DNA of 64,000 nucleotides from Hysterium pulicare CBS 123377 (lineage: Eukaryota > Ascomycota > Dothideomycetes > Hysteriales > Hysteriaceae), in assembly GCA_000467715.1 (NCBI GenBank), contig AJFK01000095.1, positions 1 to 64,000 on the forward strand, in the 5' to 3' direction. This document shows positions 44,539-54,647 of the stretch, piece by piece. A model generated the notes under the pieces. The model saw only the letters and a list, made by a program, of their open reading frames with translations. It searched no databases and was not told the origin of the DNA. Each line of letters opens with the position of its first letter. The first letter of the stretch is position 1. The position numbers and the translations under genes were made by a program.

Positions 44539-46419
44539 CTACGAGCCATCTTCGCCTATTTGAAGAGCCATAGCCATTCCACTTGCTTGGTGCCAAAGGA
44601 GATGGCAATGTAGCATCCAAATGCCTGTATTATCTGCGAGGAAACGAATCACTGCATAGCCAGGTGGTATGTAGACTGTATCCTTTTTGACCGGATTCGC
44701 AAGGTTGTAAGGACCTCCCAGGGGTCGCTTTGCTTTATCGAATGGATTGTACGAACCGTAGGAGATTCGTTCGTTCAGAGGCGCGCTATAGACCGAGAGA
44801 ACGTAAAAATCGTAGCCATGGAGGTGGAAGGGATGACCGCCGTCGTCAAGATTGTTGATCACGATATCAACCCAGAGGGGTTGGGCACTACTGGAGCGTA
44901 TGAAAGGAACAAACTGATGAGAATCCCACTGATGCCGTGGAAGCTCAAGTAATGGAAGCGGAGGATCAGATTGAGGCTCCCATGATGTATGGTTCATGAA
45001 ACCGTGCGGAATGTATGAGAGGCGGGACAACTTGAGGATTGTGGTATAGATGAGTATGTTCTGATCTGCTTGCGCGGGCATCGAATTCGGGACTGAGACA
45101 TTGGCAGGAAGAGCATTTTGGATGTCGAGGAAATCTAATACCTCTGACACTTTGGTGCGCGATGTCTTGGCGTCAGTCCATGTCGGCAGGTCCAAGGTGA
45201 TCATAAACGCCTGGGTTGGGGATAGTGCCGCATTTGGGTATTTGAAGCTACCATCATCAAGTGTGACGTGCAATACCGCATGCTGTTTCGGAGACTCTGG
45301 AACAAAGGAAACAACGAAGTCAACTCGTTCACCAGGATAGAGGACTCCAACTGATCGAGTAAACGCCGGATCAATGGGATGGCCTCCATCAAGAGTAATT
45401 GGTTTCAATATGGCACCTTCAATACTGACCGTGATACCTGCGAGAGAGCCACTATTCACGAGACGAAACCGATATCGTTTTGACCGATCTAGCACAAGCC
45501 CAGGGAATTCGTTTGTGATAGATGATGGGAGGCAGTCTACTGGCCTGGCCGGAACGGCGAGCGAACAATTATAGGCCCCATATCCATTGATGACAAGAGA
45601 GTCAGGCACTGGTTCATTTCCAAGCGATCCAGCTCGCATGTACCATTTCAGAACCTCTTTCGCAGATCGATGGTACCAGTCGCCAATAAGAAGCAGTCGT
45701 TCCTCGTCATAATCATGCTTGACGTTATCCAAAGTGCCATCGCCTGAAGGCTTATGTATGATGATTGCCCCATATAGTCCATCAGCTCTTTGAACCTGCT
45801 CGTGAGCATGATACCAAAATGAGCCGTACTGGCTGTCGGAGACCGTGATCTCATAGGTATACGCAGCACCAGGAATGATTGGTCGTTGTGTGATGCCGGT
45901 AGCTCCATCGTGTTGGTTCTGGCCCCTCATATGCAGTCCGTGCCAGTGTATGGAGATAGCTTCATCGTTGAGCCCATTCTGGACGCGAATGATGAATTTG
46001 TCTCCAGGTCGGCCCTCTAATGTGGGCCCAGGGAATTGATTGTTTATAAGATAGATGCGTTTCTCAACTGCATCTGGACGTCGGATAGCTGAAGCGATTG
46101 TCCAGTTGTAGTAGAAGGTTTTCGGTGGGCGATAGACGTGGTTCTGAGGACTCAAGGTGGCATTGAAGCCACCGTCTGAGGATGGATGCGAAGCCGCCTG
46201 TGGCAACGGGGTAACATGATAGACATAGTGAAGATAAGTATACGAGAGGGCAGATATCACAAGAAGGAGAAGTGCGCTAAAGAGTTTCGTAGCCGCGGGA
46301 AGCTTTGGGATATGGGAGGAAGATGACGACGAAGCTGGGGAAATCGAAGCTCGGCTCGGGCCGAGCGCTGGCTGACTACTCCTCCGACACAATTCGACTT
46401 GCATCGTCCCAAGTCGCAT
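44539..46419 (-). CDS. Laccase-like multicopper oxidase, membrane-anchored
   Basis: Multicopper oxidase that oxidises phenolics with reduction of oxygen to water. Intronless, 626 aa. All four copper motifs are seen: HWHG, WYHAHEQ, HPFHLHG and HCHLLWH; the last carries the T1 Cys-His pair, with Met a few residues on. Instead of a cleavable signal peptide there is a 45-residue Ser-rich basic N-terminus and one hydrophobic segment (about residues 46-66, LFSALLLLVISALSYTYL), which predicts a type II membrane anchor with the enzyme outside or in the lumen. The frame extends one non-ATG codon upstream, so the start is the ATG at 46419. It shares a 422-base intergenic region with the divergent phosphoesterase gene, which is also membrane-anchored. 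Substrate not known; pigment or coupling reactions are possible. Confidence 0.92.
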   Translation of the reverse strand: MRLGTMQVELCRRSSQPALGPSRASISPASSSSSSHIPKLPAATKLFSALLLLVISALSYTYLHYVYHVTPLPQAASHPSSDGGFNATLSPQNHVYRPPKTFYYNWTIASAIRRPDAVEKRIYLINNQFPGPTLEGRPGDKFIIRVQNGLNDEAISIHWHGLHMRGQNQHDGATGITQRPIIPGAAYTYEITVSDSQYGSFWYHAHEQVQRADGLYGAIIIHKPSGDGTLDNVKHDYDEERLLLIGDWYHRSAKEVLKWYMRAGSLGNEPVPDSLVINGYGAYNCSLAVPARPVDCLPSSITNEFPGLVLDRSKRYRFRLVNSGSLAGITVSIEGAILKPITLDGGHPIDPAFTRSVGVLYPGERVDFVVSFVPESPKQHAVLHVTLDDGSFKYPNAALSPTQAFMITLDLPTWTDAKTSRTKVSEVLDFLDIQNALPANVSVPNSMPAQADQNILIYTTILKLSRLSYIPHGFMNHTSWEPQSDPPLPLLELPRHQWDSHQFVPFIRSSSAQPLWVDIVINNLDDGGHPFHLHGYDFYVLSVYSAPLNERISYGSYNPFDKAKRPLGGPYNLANPVKKDTVYIPPGYAVIRFLADNTGIWMLHCHLLWHQASGMAMALQIGEDGS

Positions 46420-46841
46420 CAACTGGGAGTGTCTGAAGCATCGCCCGAACCTTTGGCTCTCTTGCCTGGGCTTTTCATATGATGTGCAGTGGACTGCCCT
46501 TGGATATTCGCCTGCCTGGTTGGAATAACTAGCGCACCTGCAACATCAGCAGCCATCCCCTGAAGCGCTGCCGGTCACAACGCCAGCACGAGGCCGCATT
46601 GACTAATGTTATTCGACAAGTTAGCGACATAGAATATAGTGCTCACCAACGGACCTGCAGGGAACCGTTGTGACCTTCCTTTCGCAATTCCTCCAGCTTC
46701 CTACCAAGCTTCGACAGCCCCCGGACTTAGCACGTGTGATTCTCGTGTCCCGCAAATCCTCTCCCGCACCCGCGGACACCGGTTGCCTGAAGGCCCTGAA
46801 ACTCGTTGGAGAAGGTCATCGGTGCCTTCGTGTCGAGCAGT
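46420..46841. promoter_or_regulatory. Shared divergent promoter region
   Basis: 422 bases between the start codons of the laccase (minus) and phosphoesterase (plus) genes, so both must start from here. No repeated motif was seen by eye. Confidence 0.6.
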
Positions 46842-48934
46842 ATGGTAGTGTCTGCATCTCCAGCAGGCCAGGTAGAGCCAACTTCTCGTCACTTCAAAGT
46901 CTCCAAGCTGCGCAGCGCCCTTGTCCTGTCTTTAACAGCAGTCATCATTCTCACATGCGTATCCATCATGGTGCTTAATCAATGGTCTTTTCTTGCCCTG
47001 ACTTTGAACTCTCTTCTTCCTGTTGCTTCGACCGCGGGCTCTCTGAAAGACATCAACCATGTCGTGTTGTTCATGCAGGAGAATAGAGCATTTGATCACT
47101 ACTTTGGCACGATGGCGGGCATTCGAGGCTTCTCCGACCCAAACGTTCAAGTGAACCCCAATTGCCGCTCAGTCTGGTATCAAGACGTCAATGCAACCCT
47201 ATCGAATGCGACGGATTACCTTCTTCCTTGGCATCTGAACTATCTGGGCGGAGACTGGGTAGAAGCCACCCAGTGTATGGTTGCCGGTGACAATGGATGG
47301 AATGGTAAGGCGATTTGTAGGCACTCGAAGAATTGATACTCATCTTTGACAAGATAATCACGCTGCACTAAACGGTGATCTCAACAATAAATGGGCGATG
47401 AATAATACACCCTGGAGCTGGGGCTATTTTAAACGCGAAGACCTTCCCGTCCACTTCGCGATTGCCGAAGGTTGGACAGTTGGCGACATGTACCAAGTAT
47501 GAAAGACATCTCAAAAATAAGATATTCTCCTCTTCTTGCTGACGGGACTAGGAATCTGTGATCGCCTCAACAAATCCCAACCGAGTTTCCTGGGCTTCTG
47601 GCTCCATCAACGCCCCAGGGTCTCCTCAGTCTCCAAGTGAAGGCGGCATGACGATCGACAACAACGAACTTCCAGGCTGCGAAGGTACAAATCTCAATTG
47701 TTACCCCCTCAAATGGAAAACAGTCCCCGAATTTTGGCAAGCAGCAAATGTGTCCTGGCAAGTATATCAAAACACGGACAACTTCGACGATAATCCGCTA
47801 GCATGGTTCGAACAGTACCAAACAGCACCTCCAACAAGTCCCTTGTCAACTAGAGGAATCTCATTCGCACACAGTCTAGACAACTTCTATGCTGACGCTA
47901 TGGCTGGAACCCTCCCGCAGGTTTCCTACATCATTGGTCCCATGGAACTTAGCGAACATCCACCTTTCCAACCCAAAGACGGCGCCTGGCTCCAGAAGAA
48001 AGTCGTTGATGCCGTGACCAAAGGCAAGTCCTACCAGGACACCGTTCTCATCATCTCCTACGACGAGACGGGTGGTTTGGGTGACCACGTCACGCCGTAC
48101 CACTCCCCCGAAGGCACTCCAGGCGAGTGGGTCCAGGATCCCTACGGGGAATTTGGCCAGGTGTATACAGGCCCTGGCTTCCGTCTCCCATTCTACATCA
48201 TCTCGCCCTGGACGCGCGGCGGGAACGTATTCACGGAACACGCAGATCACATCTCGCAGATCAAGTTCGTGGAGGAGTGGCTTGCGGTCAAGGGCTACAA
48301 CGTCACAAGCGACCAGATACCCGCTTGGAGGAGAGCGCACATGTCGGATCTGGTCAAGGCGTTTGATTTCTCGAACCCCGATTTCTCGATCCCGAGTATT
48401 CCGGACGCGGAGACGCCTCATTCGACTGCGGGACAGTATGATGGATATGCTCGGTGCGAGGCCACGTACCCGACGCAACGCCCGCCTGTGCCGTATGGAA
48501 AGCAGGCTCCATCCACTTCCCTTGTTTCCGAGGAAGGATTCAAGGTCGTCAGGGGTCAATTGACTGAGGGTCGTTACCTCGTTTTCGAGGCCTCTGGTTA
48601 TGCTCTCACCAACAATGGAACTGTGAGCGCCTCGAATGCGACCAGTAAGCATGATGCTAAAACTCAGCGGTGGGTCATTCATCAAGTCGAGGCGGGCGGC
48701 GATCAGTTCACTCTGAGTAGCGCTGTAGATGGGAAGTTTATTGGGGCAGGGTTGAAGCTTGTCAGCGGAGCGGGCGGGGCGCAGGTCTTCAGTCTTACTG
48801 ATCTTGGAAATGGGAAGGGATATTCGATAAAATCGAAGAATGGTACCTACATTGGAATCAGTTCGGACGGAAAGATCGAATTGGGGGCCAGTCCAGTCGG
48901 CTTTAAGCTGTTCAGTGTTACGTACAATGACTAA
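46842..48934 (+). CDS. Phospholipase C/acid-phosphatase-like phosphoesterase, membrane-anchored
   Basis: Phosphoesterase family (PF04185) related to bacterial phosphatidylcholine-hydrolysing phospholipase C and AcpA-type acid phosphatase. Exons by eye: 46842-47304, 47354-47496, 47552-48934; 1989 nt, 662 aa. After a short N-terminus there is one hydrophobic segment (about residues 25-50, ALVLSLTAVIILTCVSIMVL) that predicts a signal anchor. Catalytic-type motifs: FMQENRAFDHYFG near residue 80, DNHAALNGD, ISYDETGGLGDHVTP and the GFRLPFYIISPW block with EHADHISQ. The last 130 residues form a separate beta-rich domain that often follows this catalytic part. The ATG at 46842 is the first in frame. 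In bacteria such enzymes serve phosphate supply or virulence; here function is inferred only. Confidence 0.9.
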
Positions 48935-49092
48935 TGCCGAAATCCGACATACTTTACTCCTCATAAGCACGAACAAAGTTTCACAATGTGCAATCATTAT
49001 GGACTTGAAGTAACGTTAACCAGAAAGGCCCAGGGGCCAGAAATGTTGATATTCCTATCCTACAGTCTAACTTCTCTCCCTCATGAAAAAAA
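48935..49092. other. Short spacer between convergent genes
   Basis: Only 158 bases between the phosphoesterase stop and the MFS gene stop, so the transcripts may overlap at their 3' ends. Confidence 0.5.
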
Positions 49093-50967
49093 CTAAAACT
49101 CCGAATGTGTTTTAATATGCATCTTCTCCAACAAATTATACCTATGCCAAAAACTCCTATACCTCTTCCCCCAAACAAACACCACAGGCGCACTAAGACT
49201 AAGCGCAAACCCCAACCCACCCCAAACATAGAAGACCGTCGCCGGCCCCGCCGTCGCCGTCCAATCATTCACGAAGTAGCTGAAGCCGTAGAAGAGGAAG
49301 TTCTTGTACACCATAGCGATGATGAAGATCTCCGACGACATGTCGCGGAAGGCGTCGATGGCATAGGCCGAGGTGGAGATGGTGGCGCAGACAATGCCGA
49401 AGAGGTCCATGCCGTGCATTGTTGCGGTTGCGTAGTAGGAGGCGTGTTTTTGACATAAGTAGCCGAAGGCGCAGAGGCCGACGCCTGTTAGGAGACTGGG
49501 GATCATTGCCTATGATTTTAGGATTAGAAATCGGTCTTGAAGTTATGAGGGGTTCCTACGCACGAGAAGTCTGTATTCTGGTTCGTATACTCCGTTGTTC
49601 TTCTTTGCAGCCCACTTGATCATTGGGTCGAGAGTGAAGCCTAAAATGGTTGCAGCAAGTAGTCCGCCCAAAAAGGGCCCCAGACTAAGATAACCTACGC
49701 CCGATGCCGTGAGGTTATAGGGTGGGTATTGGAAGATTTGAGCTAGGACGTAGGACTGAGCTACAAAGAGCGCGGTTAGAGTGCCGGAGACTATAACAAC
49801 CCAAAGAACAGCAAGGTTAAGGAGGACCGCGAAGGGAGCTACAAGAAGCTGAAGTAGATTGTCATTCGAGTACGTCCCCGTAAATATGGCAAGCTCCTGC
49901 ACGAACGTCTTCTTTGGCGGGATGGGACGGGTTGGTGTAGTGGTCTGGATCTTCTCTAGGTCTTGCGATTCGCCTTTTCCTCGCATATGTTGTTCCTCCA
50001 CCGCAGCAAGACCTTTTAGATCTGTGTCGGCCAGCTCGTCGATATCGTATCGATGGTCCCGGTTGTAACTCGTTTCGGGAACGAAGAAGTATAAGAGAAT
50101 GGTCTCAAATGCCGTGAATGCAATCAACATGTGGAACAGGTACTTCCAACCCAGGTTTTGGGTGACGGGGCCAACGATGACGGCGGAGAAATTGGATGCA
50201 GCGCCTAGAATGAATTGCATTATGGTCATATATATCCCACCTGAAGACAGGTCAACCCCGGTACTTCTAAGAAGGGGAGGAAGGCTTACGCTGATGGACG
50301 AAGAAGAGGTCACCGATCATGGAGATGACCAAGCTCTCAAAGGCGGATCTATCATAGAGTTAGCACGCTAAGCTTCATGTCATGTCAATGATGAGAGACA
50401 AACATTGATCCACCCTGGATGATACGACCAGCCAAAAGTCCATTGTAGCTGTTGGTTGCGCTACAGATAATGCTCCCAAGAAGACCAAGCGTTGACGAGA
50501 CAAGTAGCAACGGTCTTTTCCCCCATTTGCGAGAGAAAGCTGACACAAGTGGACCGGATGCTGCCGTGACCAGTAGCATATAACCCGAAATTTGCGTGAT
50601 GGATCCAATGGGCTTGCCTAAGGCAAGTGAAACGGTCACCAAGGCGGGAGAAAGAAGTGGTGCAAGAACTGAGGCATAGAGGGTTGATCCCAGACCGATT
50701 ACGAGAATGATGACGATCTTCTTCGAGCTTGGCCAATTCAAGGGATCATTGGGGTCCTCGGAACTAGTTAGAAGTCAGTCATGGCTCTTGACCAGTTGCT
50801 GTATCATCATCATACGGTTGAGGCACGAGCACGATGTGGGAGTCCCTCCCAGTGCCATGCTTTAGTCCAATCGTGGCGTCTACATTTTCGGTGTGCTCCT
50901 CGTTGAGAATGACAGTTGCTGGCACGTGTGGGAGCTTAGAATCCTCTAAGATTCCAAGGAAACCCAT
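49093..50967 (-). CDS. MFS transporter, DHA1 multidrug-type
   Basis: Proton-antiport exporter of the major facilitator superfamily. Exons by eye: 50967-50816, 50763-50404, 50348-50290, 50240-49564, 49509-49093; 1665 nt, 554 aa. The cytoplasmic N-terminus ends in the DPNDPLNWP motif typical of fungal DHA1 carriers. FSRKWGKRPLLLVS is motif A, GRIIQGG motif B-like, and NLGWKYLFHMLIAFTAFETILLYFFVPET leads into the long central loop (about 30 charged residues). Twelve membrane segments are expected and about that many hydrophobic stretches are seen. The exon 2 donor is GTTTGT, weaker than the others, so that junction is less sure. It could export a product of the neighbouring oxidoreductase group; that is inference. 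Confidence 0.87.
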
Positions 50968-51884
50968 GATGGTAGACGTGTCCGTGAGCGAGGCAAGGGA
51001 GATGGAGATGGGCGATTGAAGTTGACGAAGAGTAGCAAAGGAATCCGAGCAGGATGTGCACCGCTACCAGACAGCTGGGATTCAAGGGTGCATAGGGGAC
51101 AATTTAACATGATCAGCGATGCGAACTATCCAAGACGCCCGGGCCTTGGAGAGAGTGGGCCTGTCCATCCTACTGTAAGGATCCAATTTTTTTATCATGT
51201 GGGGAACGCCAACTCGGGCCCCAGGCCCCACAACCATGGTCGATGAGAGTTGCACATAGGAGTTGATTGACCATTCCTCAAGTCGATCCTTCTAAGTGTT
51301 GTGAGCGTCGAGAATGAACGCTGCGCTTCAGGGGTGCTGGCGGATACGTGACACAGCTTTCCTGCGAACGCGTGGGACGTGGTTGACTTTTGACAGCATC
51401 GTCGGCCCTAGGGACACGCCTGCAATTAAATGCCCAGCATTTGTTCCACTTCCCCCATATTTACCCCGCACCCGACAACTCGAGAGTGATGAACTTTCTC
51501 TGCACCATGCAATGGAAACAGCCACTATAGACATATTGGAGTACAAGTACAAGCAGCGGTGTCGACATTTGGTACGGTGTAGTGTTCCACGTGGATACCC
51601 AGCGAGGCCGATTGGGACGAGTCTGGAATACAACGATTGCCATTGACTTTCTTGCCATAAGAAAAATTAGAAAATAAAAAACAAAAAAAGGATTTGTATG
51701 CGATGTGCATGTCAATATTGTCTTAGAGATATTGCGATTTTGAGATTGAGCGGCAAGGAGCAAGCAACGCCGTTGATTGATCGAAGAAAACGCCTCCCAT
51801 GACCCATTTCCGTGAGAGTAAAAGAAACACTTACCTTTCGCAGCACCATGCCAGAGTCTAGGTGCTTAAAGACGCCTGAAAATG
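50968..51884. other. Spacer, no gene seen
   Basis: Promoter side of the MFS gene and 3' side of the luciferase-domain gene. Only short unsupported frames. Confidence 0.4.
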
Positions 51885-52676
51885 TCATCCTTGCACATCT
51901 CGACTTCCGGCCATAAAGCCAACAGCAGCTTTGACGAAATCCAGTGCAACATCTAATTCCTCCTCGCTCCTAGGTGCATAGATCAATACATAATTGACTG
52001 GCATCGTGAAGCCAGTAAGTTTCTTCAACACTTTAACGCCATCCAGCCCATGGCGTTGACCCCAGCCAGCCTCAATGACCTTCTTGCAGTCCGGGGGGCT
52101 CATGACTACGTGTAGAGTGCCATCCAAGCCGGCATGGACGTGTGCTATCTCCCCTCGGGTCTCTTGTGCAACTGCATGGCGCATCCGACCACTCGCTACG
52201 AACATGCCCTTGTGTTGTCGCTCATGCACGCTTTGTTTGATCTCTACTAGCCCCTTCTCTTGCAGTGTTCTGCCCAGCTCCTCGAATCGCTCGATCAATT
52301 TCTGCTTGACGTCGTGACTGGGAAGTTGGTCTAGCTGTCTCTGGGGCACAGGATGTGGTCCAATCCTCGGCTTAGTGCCATTTCGCGGTGGTGGGAAGGA
52401 ATCAGGGAGGTATCCGGCTTCTTTCGCGAGAGGAAGGTTCGGGTCATCGTAGACGGCCAGTGAGAAAGGCTCGCGAGATATTGAACGAAGCACGACTGTG
52501 CTGATGAACCAACCTACGACATTGTAGGGTATGCCGCCGGGACCGTAGGAGAGAAACGTCAGATAGTCGTTGCGGGCGATGGGAAAGGCAATAAGCACAG
52601 CGAGACTCGAGAGGGATGCGGTGCGGTGGGCTTGAAGCGTCTGGTAGATTGACGAGAGGTTAATTCGAGACGTCAT
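51885..52676 (-). CDS. Luciferase-domain protein (PF17648-like), function unknown
   Basis: 263-residue intronless protein. The N-terminus has a hydrophobic segment (about residues 20-35, SLSSLAVLIAFPIA) and another near 55-70, so it is probably membrane-attached. The C-terminal part has the fungal luciferase-domain pattern: GEIAHVHAGLDGTLHVVMSPPDCKKVIEAGWGQRHGL, then a terminal segment MPVNYVLIYAPRSEEELDVALDFVKAAVGFM. The name comes from a conserved domain and does not mean light emission; biochemical function in fungi is not known to me. The frame runs nine codons further upstream from a GTG, so the true start is the ATG at 52676 (MTSRINLSS). It lies at the edge of the oxidoreductase group. 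Confidence 0.78.
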   Translation of the reverse strand: MTSRINLSSIYQTLQAHRTASLSSLAVLIAFPIARNDYLTFLSYGPGGIPYNVVGWFISTVVLRSISREPFSLAVYDDPNLPLAKEAGYLPDSFPPPRNGTKPRIGPHPVPQRQLDQLPSHDVKQKLIERFEELGRTLQEKGLVEIKQSVHERQHKGMFVASGRMRHAVAQETRGEIAHVHAGLDGTLHVVMSPPDCKKVIEAGWGQRHGLDGVKVLKKLTGFTMPVNYVLIYAPRSEEELDVALDFVKAAVGFMAGSRDVQG

Positions 52677-53309
52677 GTTAGTGAGTGTGGTTGAAGGTTT
52701 CACCTCGCAGCCAAGTCGTGGATGGATGTAGGCGAAGCAATGACAAGGTGGGACGAGTACTTGAGTATGCTGGAACCAGCTTCATGTCATGACCCGTCGT
52801 TACGTCGTTAGTGACAAGAGAATGCTGGAGCTGGGTCGGAAGGTTGGAGCGCTTTGACACTTTGCGGGGCAGTTCCCGCCATAAACGCCCTGAGAAGCTC
52901 TGCTTCTGAGATGAAACGTAAAAGATCTGCTTTTCATTGAGAAGAATTTCTTCTGAAAAGCTCTACTTCTCTCATCAATTTTGAAAAGTCAGCGATCAGA
53001 TGTGTTTGGTGCACGCTCTCGTTTACGCATTGTAGAATAAAGATAATGGTACAAGGCCCTCGTTTATCATACAGCATCTCGAACTTGACCTTTCCTCGTG
53101 AGGCCTCAGATGACCTGGAGCCCTCTCGGAATTGGCCTATCGTTGAGAAGAAGGAGATTGGAAGAGATTTAAGGGTATGGAAAGCAGGAATCGGGCTAAA
53201 ATTAATATGTAGAGTTGTGCAAGGGGTCGTGAGAAGTAGACTAGTAAAGCTTTGAGCCATCGTAGGCCATTGTCGGCACGATGAAGGCCAGCTGCTTTGG
53301 TCCAGTAAT

Positions 53310-53334
53310 GGACTGGACTGGACTGGACTGGACT
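53310..53334. repeat. GGACT pentanucleotide microsatellite, 5 copies
   Basis: Five perfect tandem copies of ggact in a non-coding spacer. Confidence 0.9.
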
Positions 53335-53384
53335 ACCCAATTCTTCTGCTATTTTAAGTCCAGTTTATTTAAAGTGGTATTTGG

Positions 53385-53575
53385 TCTAGTCTACAAGGTT
53401 TGTCATCAGTAGTTAATAAGCTATTCCTTTACTTTACTTAAGTATATTAAGTGGAAAATCTACTTTGCTTGCCTCTCTAAAGCCTTATATATTAGCACTT
53501 TCCTTTCTATAAGGCTCTCTAAGCCTAAAAAAACTACTTGTTAAATTTGCTTTGCAGGTTTAGGGCAGTCGAAGG
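53385..53575. other. AT-rich tract, possible transposon relic
   Basis: About 190 bases of A+T-rich sequence similar in texture to the relic at 23890-24290, without usable frames. It could be another RIP-eroded fragment; no family or ends can be seen. Confidence 0.35.
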
Positions 53576-53912
53576 CTTTCAAGCTCGCCCCGAAGTGCTT
53601 GCACACTCACCTACATGTATCAAATCAGAGTAGTACAAGAAAAACATAAGAGGTTGATAGATGTTTAGGATGTCTGGGCCCAGATCGACAAAGAAAAGCA
53701 TGAGAGTCATCATGACAAATATAGTGAGTTGCATCTTCATCATGGATTCATTTCGAACGATCCCAAAAAACAAGCTTCATCTCAGATGACCAAGGTACCA
53801 CAGCCTATAGTTCCTAACACAACTGTCTTTTAGTACCATTTTAGTACTATTCTAGGACCAACCCAGTTACCGAACGGGCAAGAACTCTGTCATGGACCAA
53901 GACCAGTCTTCT

Positions 53913-54647
53913 TCACACGCACTTCCGTTGAATGTAAGCCGACAGCTTTCCCACCATACTAAAGGAGTTTGCTGCTTCCTCGCATCCTTGGGGAGTTGGG
54001 AATGCCCACTTGTGCTCTTTCATGAACTTTTCAATGCTAAGGTCCATAGCCTCGCCCATTCCTTTCAACTTTTCCAAAGAGTCCTGTGTCGACGACTCTC
54101 CATCATCTTCCGGAAGTATTGGTGATGACACCCCGACTTCTCCCACCCGATAACCGAAATTGGTCTCGTCGAAGTTAACCTGGAAGCCTTCTGCATGCCA
54201 TACCTCCCTCTCCGTTTCGAACTCCGCAAACGTAGAAAGGTCTGCTAATGTTGTGTGCTTGAAGTGACCGTCGGTGACGAATTCAAAAAACTTCCTGACG
54301 ACATCGCCGACTTCTTCCTTGCCCTCGAATGCTGTGAAGAACTGAGCATTAGCAATGCCACCGTTCGTCCGCATTTTAGCCTGCCAATTGCCGTTCCGCA
54401 TTCGGACGTAGATTCCCGATCGATCCAGTAACCGCTCCCGATCGAAGTAGATGTCGTGGATCACTGTGGTACCCCCTGGCGTTAGGGACTGGAAAGGAGT
54501 CTCCCCGGTATTTGCTCTAAATCGGGTCAAGGATACACCGTCGGGTCGGAATCTCCGTGCGACTTCAAGAGTTTGGTGAAGAAATGTCAGAGATTTGGAG
54601 CGTGGTTGGTGCCACCGAAGCGTAGCCAGTGGGATCTTGGACGCCAT
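53913..54647 (-). CDS. CYTH-domain protein, thiamine-triphosphatase-like
   Basis: Intronless, 244 aa. CYTH proteins form a triphosphate tunnel and hydrolyse inorganic triphosphate or thiamine triphosphate. The N-terminal signature reads LEVARRF where active enzymes have ExExK, so the second Glu is Ala and the Lys is Arg. Further on, VIHDIYFDRERLLDRSGIYVRMRNGNWQAKMR matches the strand order of the fold with its basic residues, and FAEFETEREVW plus NFDETNFGYRVGEV supply the later acidic ones. Catalysis may therefore be altered or lost. The frame is open upstream, but MASKIPLATLRW at 54647 gives a short basic, possibly mitochondrial, leader. Confidence 0.8.
   Translation of the reverse strand: MASKIPLATLRWHQPRSKSLTFLHQTLEVARRFRPDGVSLTRFRANTGETPFQSLTPGGTTVIHDIYFDRERLLDRSGIYVRMRNGNWQAKMRTNGGIANAQFFTAFEGKEEVGDVVRKFFEFVTDGHFKHTTLADLSTFAEFETEREVWHAEGFQVNFDETNFGYRVGEVGVSSPILPEDDGESSTQDSLEKLKGMGEAMDLSIEKFMKEHKWAFPTPQGCEEAANSFSMVGKLSAYIQRKCV

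Larger units (their letters stand above)
52677..53912. other. Spacer with microsatellite and AT-rich tract
   Basis: Between the luciferase-domain and CYTH genes. Holds the GGACT repeat (53310-53334) and an AT-rich tract of about 200 bases right after it. Small frames here are unsupported. Confidence 0.4.

Noticed and set aside
47876-48997. 373-codon open frame on the minus strand across the phosphoesterase
   Set aside because: It is an antisense shadow of a strong coding exon with clear catalytic motifs; its own translation has no recognisable domain.
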